The notes under the pieces are model-generated. The model worked only from the letters and a program-made list of their open reading frames with translations, searched no databases and was not told the DNA's origin. Both the position numbers and the translations under genes were made by a program. A DNA stretch of 64,000 nt, from contig CM063108.1 in assembly GCA_031841125.1 (NCBI GenBank), forward strand, positions 46,150,122 through 46,214,121. The letters run 5' to 3'. The DNA comes from Acanthococcus lagerstroemiae. Taxonomy: Eukaryota > Arthropoda > Insecta > Hemiptera > Eriococcidae. Below are positions 46,554 through 57,893 of the stretch, in pieces (within the stretch, counting starts at the first letter, position 1; the number at the start of each line of letters is the position of its first letter).

Positions 46554-46753
46554 CAATGGCACAACAAGACATTTGCCGCCTAAGGACAAAGAATATTTGC
46601 CACTACTGCCCCCTGCCTCATCCTTCATTTAAAATTAAGCTTTTTAATTTTGTAAATTTTTTCAGAAAAAAATCAAGTGAATAAGAAAATTTGCCCCTTT
46701 TGGAGAAAGTGCCGCTTGGACCCTTGCCCCCCCCCCGACTAGTAGCGCCACTG
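46554..46753. mobile_element. Short hAT-like MITE
   Basis: Left end CAATGGCACAACAAG and right end GTAGCGCCACTG form an imperfect inverted repeat. The flanking octamers TTTGAAAT (46,546-46,553) and CTTGAAAC (46,754-46,761) match at 6 of 8. GCCGCCTAAGG and GCCGCTTGGACC repeat near opposite ends. 200 bp, non-coding. Confidence 0.65.
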
Positions 46754-46929
46754 CTTGAAACCCGTCAAAAGTTATTATATGGTGTCTGTAAAACAACTCT
46801 ACAAAATACCAGTATGATTAAAGAGTCACACAACAATTTAAAAAGGAATGAGAACTGAAAGTATGGAATGTAATTCGATGTTTGAAGTATTTAACTAACT
46901 GGAATAAAAGCATTAAGTAAATTTAAAGA

Positions 46930-48170
46930 AAAAAAATATTCATTTCAGGGAAATTATCCAAAAAATACAAGAAAATTTTTTTTAACCAAAAATTTCGACA
47001 AATTCAAAATTAAACGTAATTTGGTGTCGGGAGTCTTCAACTTACTTAAATAGAAAAATTCAGATAGATTCGTGTAAAATTGAAGTAACATTGGAGAAAA
47101 AATCCAAAAATTTCGGAAAAAATAAACTCAAACTTATTCAGAAAAATTTGATGAAACTGAAATTCAAAAATTAAGCAGCTCAGTCATTTTAGGAAAATAA
47201 TCTGAATAATGACAAAAATTTTGAACAAAATGTCTAATTAGGAAACTTTGAAGCAACTGAAAATTGAAACTAATTTTAGACACCATCAGCCATCAGTGAA
47301 CTTGTATACAAAAATTTGGCAAGATTTATGGGAAATCGTGGTCGCTTTGGATAAGAATCCTGATAAAAATTTAAAAAGTCTTAAAATTTGAGAAATTTAA
47401 CGAAACTGACGATGGAATTCAATTTCATATTATTATTATGATCTTTCAAATTACTTATCTACAAAAATTTAGCAAGGTCCATAGAAAATTGTAATCACTT
47501 TAAAAAATGAGCAGAGGGTAATGGCAAAAATGTTATGTCAACAATCTTGAGGGGAACAAAAACTCAAAAATTGAAAAATTCAACAACATTAAAATTGGAC
47601 CTTAATTTGGCATGCGTGTATCGCCATACGCTCCACCAAACATACATATTTTCAATCATTAAACACCTTTTATACAAATACTGAGTAAGATTACGCAAGC
47701 CAAAGTGGCCCCTAAGACACCGCATTCCCGGCCCTGGAAACTACCCTTTCGAATATCGCCTCAGTGGCTAGAGGGACGCTTTGAGGCCGGCCCGAGCCCC
47801 CATCCCATCTTCCGCTTCCGGTTCTCGCGCCCTGCAAGGGCCACGCCACCATGGGGTCCCCTACTGACAGAGGTTTGCGTTTCCAGCACTATCCTGGAAA
47901 TTTCAACTTCCCCACAGCCGGACGTGCTTCCTCTTCATTCATCCCTCAACTGAATACGATTAGTACAAAACTGTAGTCATGTTGGGAAAATAATTAGAGT
48001 AGGTACTTGATAACAAATTTTGAAGAAGAAAAAAGATCTTGAAGTTTGAGAAATTTAATTCGGTTTAGGGAAAATTGTGAGTACCTAGGAAGAATAATCA
48101 AATGTAAGAAAAATTGTAGTCATTAAAGGAAAATAATCAGAATAATTACAAACCCTGTGGAAGAAATCTT
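46930..48170. repeat. Very degenerate A-rich long-period repeat
   Basis: Phrases of the type GAAACTGAAATTCAA, ACTTAATTT, ACAAAAATTTGGCAAG and AAAATTGTAGTCA recur at irregular intervals of roughly 150-250 bp. This could be an old tandem array with ragged units, split by SINE2 copy B. Low information content makes this a tentative call. Confidence 0.35.
47692..47948 (+). mobile_element. SINE2, copy B
   Basis: Second copy of the family at 26,641-26,895 in the same orientation: AAGTGGCCCC, AAGACACC, GGAAACTACCCTTTCGAATA, CAGTGGCTAGAGGGACGC (A-box-like), GGCCCGAGCCCC (B-box-like), CCTACTGACAGAGG, GGACGTGCTTCC and a TTCATCCCTC tail. Its GC-rich composition stands out from the A-rich surroundings. 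Confidence 0.78.
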
Positions 48171-49317
48171 AAATGCCCTCACTTTCTTGAGTGAGAAAAC
48201 CTTTTTTTCAGAAATTCCATTCTTTGAAGAGTTTTTCCTCCAATGTGTAAGTTCTACATTTTGACCTTTGAAAGCTCAGTTTCGGGTGAAAAAAGGTTAC
48301 ATCAAAATTTTAAGATCAGATTCGGAATCCGTGCAAAATTTGATTCTAGCGCATTGCTTTTTCTTCCGATATTAAATTCTATATTTTGACTTTTTTTTTT
48401 TAAATTTCAGAGTGAAAAAAGACTTCCAACAAAATGTTAAGGTTAAATTCGAAATCACCACGAGGTAAGGTAACCTAACTCGTACCGCTAGTTTTATTAC
48501 CAAAACTAAAATCAACTAGCGCACTCTACCGGTAAAACGCTTTACTAAAAGTAATATTAACATTCTTGAGCTAAAACCAGCCAGAGTGAAGTGAAATGTG
48601 TACATGTTATAGCGACCGATGAAAAACATAAGATTGCAATAGAATATTTTTTACATTCTTTGTATGAAAATTTCAAAAAAAAACTCAGTAAAGGCAACTG
48701 GCATTTATTTTTCCTGAAAGTGCGTACTTTTAGCTATCTTTTCATGTATTCAGGAATTTTTTTTCTTCTCAATTGCGAACTGAGTGAGAGCAATTTCCAA
48801 ACTAACAGTTTCCTAAATAATTGTACTTTATTTCAACTTTTTTTATAGATTACATTATGTCCGACGAAAAAACAAGCAAAAATATGGAGAGTGCACGTAT
48901 GATGTCATGGTTCGCGCTTTAAAAGACAACAATGATAATGGCCAAGGTTTCAACAAGTGCTTTCCTAACAAATATACTGCGTTTGTAAAATTTCTTTTCG
49001 CATTTTAGTTCCAAACTAGACTTGGGAAGTTGGTATGATGAAGGGAATGGGGAACTGGGGTAGTATCTGGTCCCTAAAAGTTTCTTTTAGAGAGTATTGG
49101 ATTCATCAGATGGGAGTGACGGTACATTTTTTATCACTTTTTTACAGGAGGTACAATTCAGGAAGTCGGTGGTACGAAATCGTAGTCGTACCATTAGACC
49201 TTTGCGCGAATTAAAACGGTACCTTTGCCATTCGAGTTAAGAATTTCGTTTTTGTGCTCGAAGATGCGCAAAAGTCCAATGTACAATTTGATCTATGAGC
49301 GGTTTTGAAAAAATTAT
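48171..49317. other. Gene-free stretch
   Basis: AT-rich, with a small inverted motif CTAGTTTTATTACC/GTAAAACGC near 48,490-48,545. An 85-codon frame at 48,591-48,848 has no recognisable domain. Confidence 0.4.
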
Positions 49318-50031
49318 TTGAGTCTCGTCCAGGATGAAAAAACAAAAAGATGGTACAATTTAGGCTACCTTACACGGTGGCCGGAAAATTGTTCGCACGA
49401 AAACAGATTACAGAAAATTGTTCGCACAAGGAATGTCCCTATGAGTGATTTGTGGGGGGGGGGGGGAATTGAGGTATGTTTTATACGCTGTTATAACGTT
49501 GAACATCGAATATTTAGTAGCAATCTTTGGCGGAGGCTAACATAGAGCACACAGTAGCGGGTAACCCTCTCCCTAAGAAAAAAAAGTATAAGGACAGTGC
49601 GCTCAGATTGCAACAGCTCGTGGAACGCTGTCCTAGTCCTAGCACCACTACATCGACGGAGATGGTGAGGGAAGGGAGTGGAATACTTTCTTAAAGTACT
49701 TGAGAGGGGTTGCTCATAATATAAGTCTACATTGGTAAATTAAAATTTTTTTTGTGAATATTGAAAATAAATTTTTCTGGTGCGAACAATTTTGCGAACA
49801 GTCGTGCGATCAATTTTTTTTTGCTTTCAATTTTCGTGCGAACAATTTTTAGGGAACTACCTTACCCTATATTTGCTCAATCAAAAACGAAAAAATGATC
49901 TTTTTCTTGAGTCGAAAGGCCGGACTGTATCTAAATTTAAAGGTCAGAATTTATATGTGACCATGAACGAAGAAAAGGTGCTTATGGCTAAGAGACCGAT
50001 TTACTGTTCATCTAATACGAGAGCGGAATAA
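49318..50031 (+). pseudogene. Unknown open frame interrupted by a MITE
   Basis: The codons before the MITE (SLVQDEKTKRWYNLGYLT) and those after it (LYLLNQKRKNDLF ... GQNLYVTMNEEKVLMAKRP) join in one frame if the MITE and one copy of its 9-bp duplication are removed. The joined frame would be about 75 codons. I do not recognise the product. It has no obvious start beyond a TTG, and a stop lies 10 bases upstream of that, so it may be an old exon, part of another TE, or chance. Confidence 0.35.
49374..49856. mobile_element. MITE with 9-bp target duplication (Mutator-like?)
   Basis: CTACCTTAC is duplicated exactly at 49,365-49,373 and 49,857-49,865. The ends share AAAATTGTTCGCACGAAAA in inverted orientation, and the GTTCGCAC motif is repeated twice at each end. 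A 9-bp duplication with subterminal repeats is what Mutator-like elements leave, but no transposase supports the assignment. A 13-base G run is at 49,454-49,466. Confidence 0.8.
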
Positions 50032-50100
50032 GTGTTGCCTAACTTTGAACGTGTTTTTCTCACAAACTTGATTTTAGCCATAAGCACCTTTTCTTCGTTC
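49965..50100. repeat. Perfect 27-bp inverted repeat
   Basis: The 27 bases at 49,965-49,991 (starting GAACGAAGAAAAGGTGC) are exactly the reverse complement of 50,074-50,100, with an 82-base spacer. The surrounding DNA is diverged, so perfect identity suggests recent origin or conversion. It may be the ends of a small MITE or a cruciform. Confidence 0.85.
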
Positions 50101-50312
50101 ACAACTAAAAAATTCGCCTCGAAATATATATAACTTTCAAAATTTCATCAATTTATTGCTATGTAGTAGAGAAAAACGAGCCTAAAAATCATCCAAAATA
50201 GCCTTTCTGGCTATTTTGAAGGCTATTTATAAGACAACTGCGCCTGTGGAGCATTTCTGAAACGACATTTCAACTCCGCAAATCAAAAATTATTCAGGAA
50301 CATGTCGAGTAT

Positions 50313-50554
50313 CTCATGCACACTTGACCTAAGTGATGTGTTGACGAAAAATGAATTTAATACATATTCTTATAGGTCCCAATGCCCTCTATCGAGCTAC
50401 ACTCGCAAATGACGAATTACTTCCTTTTTTAGCCCGCTGACAGGGGATTAACCATTCGAGCCACACGTATATAACACAACGTTATTTATAATTTTCAAAA
50501 CGCTCTCCTGAAAAAAAAAAAAAGTTTTTGTCACTTAGGTCAAGTGTGCATGAG
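50313..50554. repeat. Perfect 24-bp inverted repeat, probable MITE ends
   Basis: CTCATGCACACTTGACCTAA and four more bases at 50,313-50,336 are the exact reverse complement of 50,531-50,554. Similarity continues weakly outward (GAGTATCTCATG against AGTGTCTCATG). The 194-bp interior is unrelated to known features. Confidence 0.8.
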
Positions 50555-50964
50555 ACACTGGATGTAAGTGTTCATCAGAATTTTCAGTGTTTACAGTGAA
50601 GTCAATCTACAAAAGTAAATGAATTTTTCTTAATTCAAGTTTTTCTACCCTTCAATTTCAAACATCCATCACAAGTTCAATTTTGAACCCAGGAACGACT
50701 TCTTTTTTGGAAAATGTTTAAGCTTTCTGAATACGGCATGTTGGTTGTATTCTTACCTTCCTCCATAAAAACCATTCCAGACAATGTCCTTACTGAAAAA
50801 TCTTCATGTAAATTCTATGTTAAGCTTCAGACCTCATTGGGACCCACGTTCATATTATTCGGAAAAGCTGAAGATAAGATCACAGTGTTCCTATGTAATG
50901 CGGAAGAAGAAGCAATTCGAAAATTTTCAAAATACGACAAAGGACCCTTTGAATTAAAGGTGTT

Positions 50965-51095
50965 TTAAAGTCCTTCCAAACATTTAAAAGATTCGGTTAT
51001 AAATAGTTCAAGACACGCTCAAGACTTTATACACGTAATTCTTCCAGACGTGTTCAATTCTCTTTCAGACTTGATTAACCCACGCTCGTCAGATT
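50965..51095 (+). repeat. Decamer-periodic array (copy 7)
   Basis: TTAAAGTCCT, AAAGATTCGG, TTCAAGACAC, CTCAAGACTT, CCAGACGTGT and TTCAGACTTG in about 10-bp steps. It ends about 40 bp before hAT-A copy 2. Confidence 0.65.
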
Positions 51096-51134
51096 TTTTC
51101 AATGGGATACAATGAGAAATACATTGAGCGGAGG

Positions 51135-52348
51135 CAGAGACGAAACTTGACTTTCAGTTTGGGAGGTGGAGAAGAAAAATTTGCCGACAAATATTTTTTG
51201 AAAACTAAAAATTCGCCGACAAAATTTCTTAGAAATTTGAAAATTTGCCGATCGCAATATTTTTTAATTGAAAAAGGAGCAAACAAACGTTCTTGGAAAA
51301 TTAAAATTCGAATGAACAGTTTCAAAATTTGCCCACTGCCGAATTATTGGGAGGTATTCACTCCCCTCATAGTTTCTTCCCTGCAAATGCAGATTGGAAC
51401 CTTATCCTCCAAGCACTCACATTTGCGCACATGGTCATACTCTAGTCTGGGAGGGTAAGATGGAAAGATGTTAGGAATACTTGAGAGGAACACACAACTT
51501 CCTTTACACAGGAAGGTGGTCGTTATTTACTATCCGTGATATTTTTACTGAATGTTCTCTGATTCGTCTCCTAAACTGGTTCCACAAAAATGAAATAACC
51601 CCCCCCCAAAAAAAAAAACCCACAAAAAACCACAAAGCTTCAGGTTGATTGACATAGGGTAACCCGTGCCACAAGCTCCCTTTCGTTCTTATGGGAAAAA
51701 CACGAGGAGTTCTGACTTTCATTTCAGACTAAATTTCCCTCCTATATTCACCAGGACCAAAGCCCGTAAATTAAACCATAGAACATTTGCTATCGGATTC
51801 TGTTTGTGACATTGGAAAATAAGTCTTTTGCTTTCAACTTTTAGGATTTTAATAAAATGTTCAACTTTTTCAGATTTCAGGCTCCAGGTCAAACAAAGAA
51901 TCTTGTAAAAACAGAATAGTCATTGAAATTCGAAATCAACGTTTGCTACCGACAAATTTTCAAAATGTCTTCCACATGTCAGCTTTGTTTCAACCTTTCA
52001 GATAACGTTCGATACGCAGCTTGAAACCTTCGGCTTTTGACTGACTAGTCTCTGATAGGAGTCAGTGTACTCCATTTTCAGAAACAAAATTTCACTCTCA
52101 GCTTGGGGAGGTGGAGAAGAAAAATTTGCCGACGAATATTTTTTGAAAACTAAAAATTCGCCGGAAAATTTTTTTAAAAGTTAAAAATTAGCCGATTTTT
52201 TAATCGAAATATTTTTTAATTAAAATAAAAACAACAAACAAACAAACATTCGTAAAAAATGCAGAATCCAAATGAACAGTTTCAAAATTGCCGACTATCA
52301 AATTATGGAGGGGGGCAACCCTCACACACCCCTACAGTTTCGTCCCTG
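51135..52348 (+). mobile_element. hAT-A copy 2, composite hAT element
   Basis: 1,214 bp, beginning CAGAGACGAAACTTGAC and ending AGTTTCGTCCCTG, flanked by perfect AGCGGAGG (51,127-51,134 and 52,349-52,356). It has the same structure as copies 1 and 3: an approximately 250-bp unit at 51,135-51,390 and another in the same orientation at about 52,075-52,348. The middle segment contains ATTTGCGCACATGG, GTTAGGAATACTTGAGAGG and TTTGCTTTCAACTTTTA. No transposase. Confidence 0.92.
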
Positions 52349-52639
52349 AGCGGAGGCCCTTCTTACAGATAACTCCTCAACTGAGGCACTTCCAGTTACA
52401 TCAAAATGTAGCTAAATGGCAATATGTACATTTTGGTTTTTTGCTAATAAAGTGTTGCACGTGTCTCACGTCCGATATAAAGAACTTTTCAACAATTAGG
52501 AGAAATGTGTCTTTAGTTACATCGTTTTTCTACGATGCGATCAAAAAAGCATAAATTGAAGTTTCGGAGGAAAAGAGAGAGTACTGTTTCTTGATTGTTC
52601 AAAAAGAGTACAATACTCTTGAAAAGAGTATGTCTATGG

Positions 52640-52780
52640 CCAGCCTGGCTTGAGGCTCTTTCTTAAAGATCTCTCATTATTCGTTCACAACCTTTGAGAC
52701 TCTTTTATTTTTGTGCAGAATTCCTTAAAAAAGACTCTAATAGGCACTTTTAACTCAGTAAAACTTGGCCGTTTTTGAAG
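52640..52780 (+). repeat. Decamer-periodic array (copy 8)
   Basis: TTGAGGCTCT, TAAAGATCTC, TTGAGACTCT, CAGAATTCCT, AAAGACTCTA and TTAACTCAGT keep an approximately 10-bp phase. Confidence 0.6.
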
Positions 52781-53800
52781 GGTTTTCAATTTCAGTTTTT
52801 CTCTTAGGGGGCATTCCATGTCTGGCTGCTGCAATAGCGAATCGTGAAAAATCTGGTATCCGGTGGGAGTTCTCCAATAGTTATGAAAATCTGAGAGCTA
52901 ATTTCTGTCTCTCTGAGTTTGTCAGCCATTTCCTGAAGTCTTTTTCGCCGTATGCATTTCGGCATCGTATCGTCGTTACAGAGAAAGGCCGACCACGATG
53001 ACGTTCTCTTCTCGGCGCTTCTCCCAGCAGCGTGCATATGCTTTTAATTTAGGGTGCATTTCCGAAGAGTAATGTCGAATTCCAACAATCGGCGCCACGG
53101 AATCCAGCCACCCCGCTGTTATAACTAATCAGGTGGAACAAGAGCCTTCTCTCTCTCTCTCGCTCTTTCTCTCTCACACTCCCTCTCCTTCTCTCTTCCT
53201 CTCCGAAGATACATAGGAAACTGACCGACCGACTAATACACCCTGTAATAGTTTGGCCATTTCCTTTGATCTTTCTCGTTGCCAAATATGCGCGAAAAAG
53301 AAAGGAATACCCGCTGATAGCGACGTTGCCAGTGTCCAGACTTCGGCTCTTCGTTTTAGATTTTACTTTTGATTTCGTCTACGACGAATGTTCAACTCGC
53401 AACTGTGACGAGTGAAATTGCGTTGTATTGGGGCGACGCAGCCTTTGTCGAGTTCGCTTAAACGCTCGAGAAAGGAAACCTAAATTGTTTTAGTTTGGAG
53501 AATCGAATTGGGCAAGAGGTAGACAATTTTTTTAGGCACAGCTGATAGCAGAAATGCAATTTGCAATTTAATATAAATTCTAATTGACCAGCAACAGGAG
53601 TAGACAGGGACCTGAATAGCATCAGCTCACAGCTTTCCGCTTTCATTACCCCGTTAGTATATCTTAGGGTTACCAATTCTGCTTTTCAAAAAAGCAAAAC
53701 ATTCCTCAGGAAAAGAGCAAATTTTTTCTTGAACAGTAAACTCGAGCAAGCGGACTCGGAATTCACTTTGCTCGTTCCTCGCAATAGGTCCATTTCACTA
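52781..53800. other. Gene-free stretch with CT microsatellite
   Basis: No supportable gene. A (CT)n-rich tract lies at 53,140-53,205. The frames of 65-80 codons on both strands between 52,765 and 53,285 lack any domain. Confidence 0.4.
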
Positions 53801-54300
53801 GCCTCCCCCCAAGGTGGATTTTAAAGAAGGAAATGGGGGCAAAAATTTGGGCATAATCTGTGTAATTTGTGTACGTTGGTCCTAGAATTTGTATACGCAC
53901 CCTTCCCCTGCTATAAACGATCAAAATTTGGGACCTGGGGAAATGCTAACCCCCAAGTTGAGTTGGAGGTCCGGGAACGGGGGAAAAAATTTGTGTACAA
54001 TTTGTGTAGCTTATGTACATTAGTCCCAGAATTTGTGTACGCTCCCTTCCCCCACTATAAACGATCAAAGTTTGGGGGGCTGGGGAAATGCTAGCCCTCC
54101 AAGTTGAGTTGGAAATCTGGAAATGGGGGCAAAAATTTTTGTATAATTTGTGTACGTTGGTCCCAGTATTTGAGTACGCTCCCTTCCCCCACTACTATAA
54201 ACGATCAGAGTCGGGGGGCTGGGGAAATTCTAGCAACTCAAGTCGAGTTGGAGGTTCGGAAATGGGGGTGAAAATTTGTGTACAATTTGTGTAACTTGTA
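53800..54300 (+). repeat. Tandem repeat, period about 143 bp, 3.3 copies
   Basis: TAAACGATC starts at 53,913, 54,058 and 54,198. Each unit contains GTACGTTGGTCC, GAATTTGTGTACGCTCCC, CTGGGGAAATGCTA, AAGTTGAGTTGGA and AAATGGGGGCAAAAATTTG. Units are about 85% alike and partly open in one frame, but no function is inferred. Confidence 0.85.
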
Positions 54301-54450
54301 AATGCTCTCCCGTGGTTGCAGATCCGCCTGCAACATGTTTGGAAAAAATAATTAAGAAATTAAAAGCATGCTCATGTGCCAAGCTCTCGATCGGCTATTT
54401 TTTTTTCTTTCGTGATGCTCCAAAGTAACTCTCAAAAAATAACTTTTTTT

Positions 54451-54600
54451 TTCTCGTTTATGTGCTAAAGCAAAGACATGAAAACGTCAAAACCAATACT
54501 CGGCCTTCGAGGTCACTGCCAATGGAGTTATAGAGGATGAATTGTTCTCCGATCAACGTTTTGACATTTTCATGTCTTTGCTTTTGCACATAAACGAAAA
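54451..54600. repeat. Fold-back with 40-bp arms
   Basis: The arm at 54,455-54,493 (CGTTTATGTGCTAAAGCAAA...) pairs with 54,557-54,596 with two mismatches; the loop is about 64 bases. Both outer flanks are runs of T and A, extending the pairing a few bases. It could be a small MITE or a hairpin transcript. Confidence 0.85.
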
Positions 54601-54959
54601 AAACGTGACTTTAAGCTTTTTGTCTTTTCATACCATCTTATGTTTTTGTCTTTATTAATTACTTATCTTCTTCCTTCTTCAGCGGTCTTCTCCTCTTCTT
54701 TTGTCTTTCTGACATCTTTAGTTGATAAAGAGGGAGGGGGTGATCGAGACTAAATTCTCTCACCGCAAGCCTTTTTTTAATCCTTATTTCATCCAGACCT
54801 ATGGCCGACGATAATGAGAATTGTAATTAAGTTAGGAGGCTGAAATTCGGACACAATGACCAATTAAAGACCGAGTTTGAAGACGGAGGCACTCGAATAA
54901 CTATGGTGAGTGGGAAGGGGTGTGCTTTTTAGAAGGAAAACAATGTAGTACGACACTTG

Positions 54960-55160
54960 AGTGCGTCCGTCCATTCATGCATTCATGCATCTATCCATTC
55001 ATGCATCCATCAATCCATCTGTCTCTCTGTCCGTTCCTCTGTCCATCCGTCCGTCTGTCCATCCGTCCGTCTGTCCATCTGTTTTTCCTTCCATTCCGTT
55101 TGTCCACCCTTTCTGTTTCGTCAGTCCGGTTTATTCTTCCACTCAGTGCGTTCGTCCGTT
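54960..55160 (+). repeat. Tetranucleotide-like microsatellite (CATC/CGTC/TGTC)
   Basis: CCATTCATGCATTCATGCAT then CCGTCCGTCTGTCCATCCGT and related four-base units run for about 130 bp, trailing into TTCGTCAGTCCG-like units to 55,200. Open frames on both strands through this tract are a by-product of the repeat. Confidence 0.85.
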
Positions 55161-55299
55161 TAGTCCGTTCAGTCATTCGGCTGGTTCGGTCATTAGGCCA
55201 GTTTGGTTTTTTGGGGTCGGTTCGACCATTTAGTTTGTTCGGGGGGCCTTTCTTTTTCAGGAATGTAGTATAAAACAAGTAATTTTACCATTTTACATG

Positions 55300-56841
55300 G
55301 TACATAAAGCATAAAATTCGTAATACAAAAACAAAGTAGGAACCTAAACTATATTAACACTTCTGACTTTACGAACCAAAATAAATTTAATGTGTCAACT
55401 ATTCAACATTCTCCCCTACTTCTTTGCAAGGAAAATCTTTCGAGTAATATCCCCACCGTTCGGTATTCTCTTCGTCTAGCTCATGAACTTGCGAGTTCAC
55501 GTTTCTGATAAAATAAATTCACAGTGAGGTGTGGGCCGAAATCCAGGAACTCTTTTCTAGCTCAAACTGCCTCCGGTCGTATTATAAATCCCCTCCTGAA
55601 ACTCGGATGTAACATTTATATTCTCCACATATTCGATCAGCTTCTTTCCCCGTCGTGTACATTCTTTGGAAAACTACCCCCTCTCTCGAGAAATGCTGCA
55701 TCTATGGTAAATAGCCGTAACAAGTTCCACCGATCAAAGAATTCGAAAAGTTTTCCTCATTCCCTTCCGCTGTCGGCAACTAAAGCGGCTATACGGTATT
55801 AAAATGGCACAGTACGTAAAAAGCGAAAGTACGATATGAAAATTCGGTTAAGAAGTTGCAATCGAATTAGGGTAACCGAGATGACGGATTTCCCCGCTGA
55901 AAAATATCGTGCATTTTTTCCTCGCCCCGGACGTCGTCTGTTTTCAAAGTCGTTACATGGTCGCGTATAAGAAGTTTTACAAATCACATTTACGAAGTTT
56001 ACCAGACGTGGTTTCAGAATTACATTTTTCTCGTCGAGCTGTTTCGGCTCGGCTATAACGTCCTGCGAGGATAGGGACGAAATGCGTGTTCGCGAGCCCG
56101 TAGGCAAAATTAAATCGCGATCGAAATATGCGAGCAGAAAATTCGATACAAGGCGTACTATATTTTTTCATTTCAAATTACATTAAGGAAATTATTTCAT
56201 AAAAGCATTCAATTTGCTATTAAGGTGCTGTGAAGCTCACCCGCCACACTCCCTGGGTCCATAATTTGAAAAACGAGGGGATAAAAATCAGAGTTTAGCC
56301 CACAACTGACCTAGTATGGCCTGACACGTAAAACTGTACACAAAAGTTGAAGCTCTTTATATTCTCTACCAAAAAAGATCTCTTGCAGTTTCTACGTATC
56401 TACCCCGAAAATTCCGTAAAGGGATGGGGAATCAAATGGCCCCGTGTGCTAACGTTCATTTACACCGGCCACATGGGAAGGATCGTATAATTACCGATCA
56501 CTTTTTCAGCACCACCGAGTTTTATGGACAAAAAGAATGGATAATAGTTACCCCAAGCCGTCATGCTACCTCCCTGCTCATCCATCTTTTAGAATTTTTT
56601 CATCCCCACGACCCTTGTCCATTAGATATCACACGCGAAAATTTATATTTTTCCATTCTTTTGGCTTTAGAAAGCATTTTGATGGAAGAACTTATCGAAC
56701 ATTCAAAAGGACAAATAATGAAATTCAAATACCTCTTCCGGGGGGTTTGTAGGTCACTGAACTGTTCTCGGAATCAATTTGATGATAAGCGGCAACGAAG
56801 GGGGGGGCGAAGATAATCGTTGGGAAATAAGCAAGTAAATC
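55300..56841. other. Gene-free stretch, partly CpG-rich
   Basis: A CpG-rich block at about 55,840-56,150 (CGCCCCGGACGTCGTCTG, AATTAAATCGCGATCG). A 130-codon plus frame at 56,424-56,816 has no recognisable domain or homologue known to me and no supporting splice or promoter signals; I do not call it a gene. Confidence 0.4.
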
Positions 56842-57720
56842 AAATGTGTACGTCCAAGCATAAAGGGACCATGTTGTCGGTATGGAGTTATGACTAGTGC
56901 CAGAAACTACATTAAATTCCCTACAAAATGAGCCATAGTGGAGGTCTGTAGCTGGAGAATTTACTTTTCCAGAGAACTTTGAAAATGAACAAAAAAGCGT
57001 TTAAAGTATAGAGCAAAGAAAAAATGAAAAAGAGCATGAAACAGTGAAAAAGTTGACTGGTCACTTTTTTCGTTTGAAAATGACTAAATGGAATCCCTCC
57101 AATATATTATTGAAAAAATCCACCCGCTTTAGCTGGAGAAATCCATTACCGACAAGATGGTCACTTTTCAATAATATTCAATTTAGAATTGTTTTTCAGC
57201 CCTACTTTACACAAAAAAATAATGATAGGCATGTATGAAACAGATTTTATTAATCCGAAAAGGTAAAACAATTAATCTGTAAGTGGAACAAAAAAGAAGT
57301 ATTATAAAAAAATAATAATAATAAATAAATAAAAAATAGAAAACGATTCTTAGTACAACATTTTTTCCCGCAAATGATATTTCAAGAATTTTTTTGGTAC
57401 AATGTTCGAATCACCAAATTTTTCGGGAAGGTATCGCTTCCTCTTCAAGGTTAATTTCATGATTTTTAGGCCGAAAAAAGTGGAAAACATTTTCAACCAA
57501 CCACATGGTCCCTTTCTCACTTTTTATTTAAATCGATATTACAGAGGAACGGTGTTAGGTACAGAGGTGGGGTAAGCGGGGGAAGATATCGCAGGGTTAC
57601 CTCTATCAGAAACACTCAAAATCCCATTTTCGGTAATTTTGACCCCACGCTCGCAAATTGGATATATTTTGAAAACTAAAATCGACAATATGGTCCCTTT
57701 ATGCTAGGACGTACACAAAT
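56842..57720. mobile_element. Non-autonomous TIR element
   Basis: The left 37 bases (TGTGTACGTCCAAGCATAAA, then GGGACCATGTTGTCG) are repeated inverted at 57,683-57,719 with two or three differences. The motif ATGGTC(C)C recurs inside near 57,160 and 57,508. The target duplication is not clear, so the superfamily is unknown. 879 bp, no transposase motif seen. Confidence 0.7.
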
Positions 57721-57893
57721 TAATAAAAGGTTGCTAAATTCATTTTTGATTTAACCCGGGGGGGGGGGGCGGTGAACTTTTAAAAAAATACAATACGCAT
57801 GAGTCAAATTGTAGGTTTTCAAGTTAGTTGAATTCAGTTTTGATGCCGATTTAACCCTGAGTTGAAAACTATGGCATGCAGGGGATGACGGAA

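Noticed and set aside
50714..50968. 84-codon open frame beginning MFKLSEYGML
   Set aside because: Composition looks protein-like, but I recognise no family and it is bounded by repeats; too little to call a gene.
54991..55278. Open frames through the CATC/CGTC microsatellite
   Set aside because: Repeat-driven frames on both strands with extreme amino acid bias; not genes.
56424..56816. 130-codon open frame as a host gene
   Set aside because: No recognisable domain, no splice or promoter support, and it ends in a low-complexity arginine/glycine tail in a TE-rich region.
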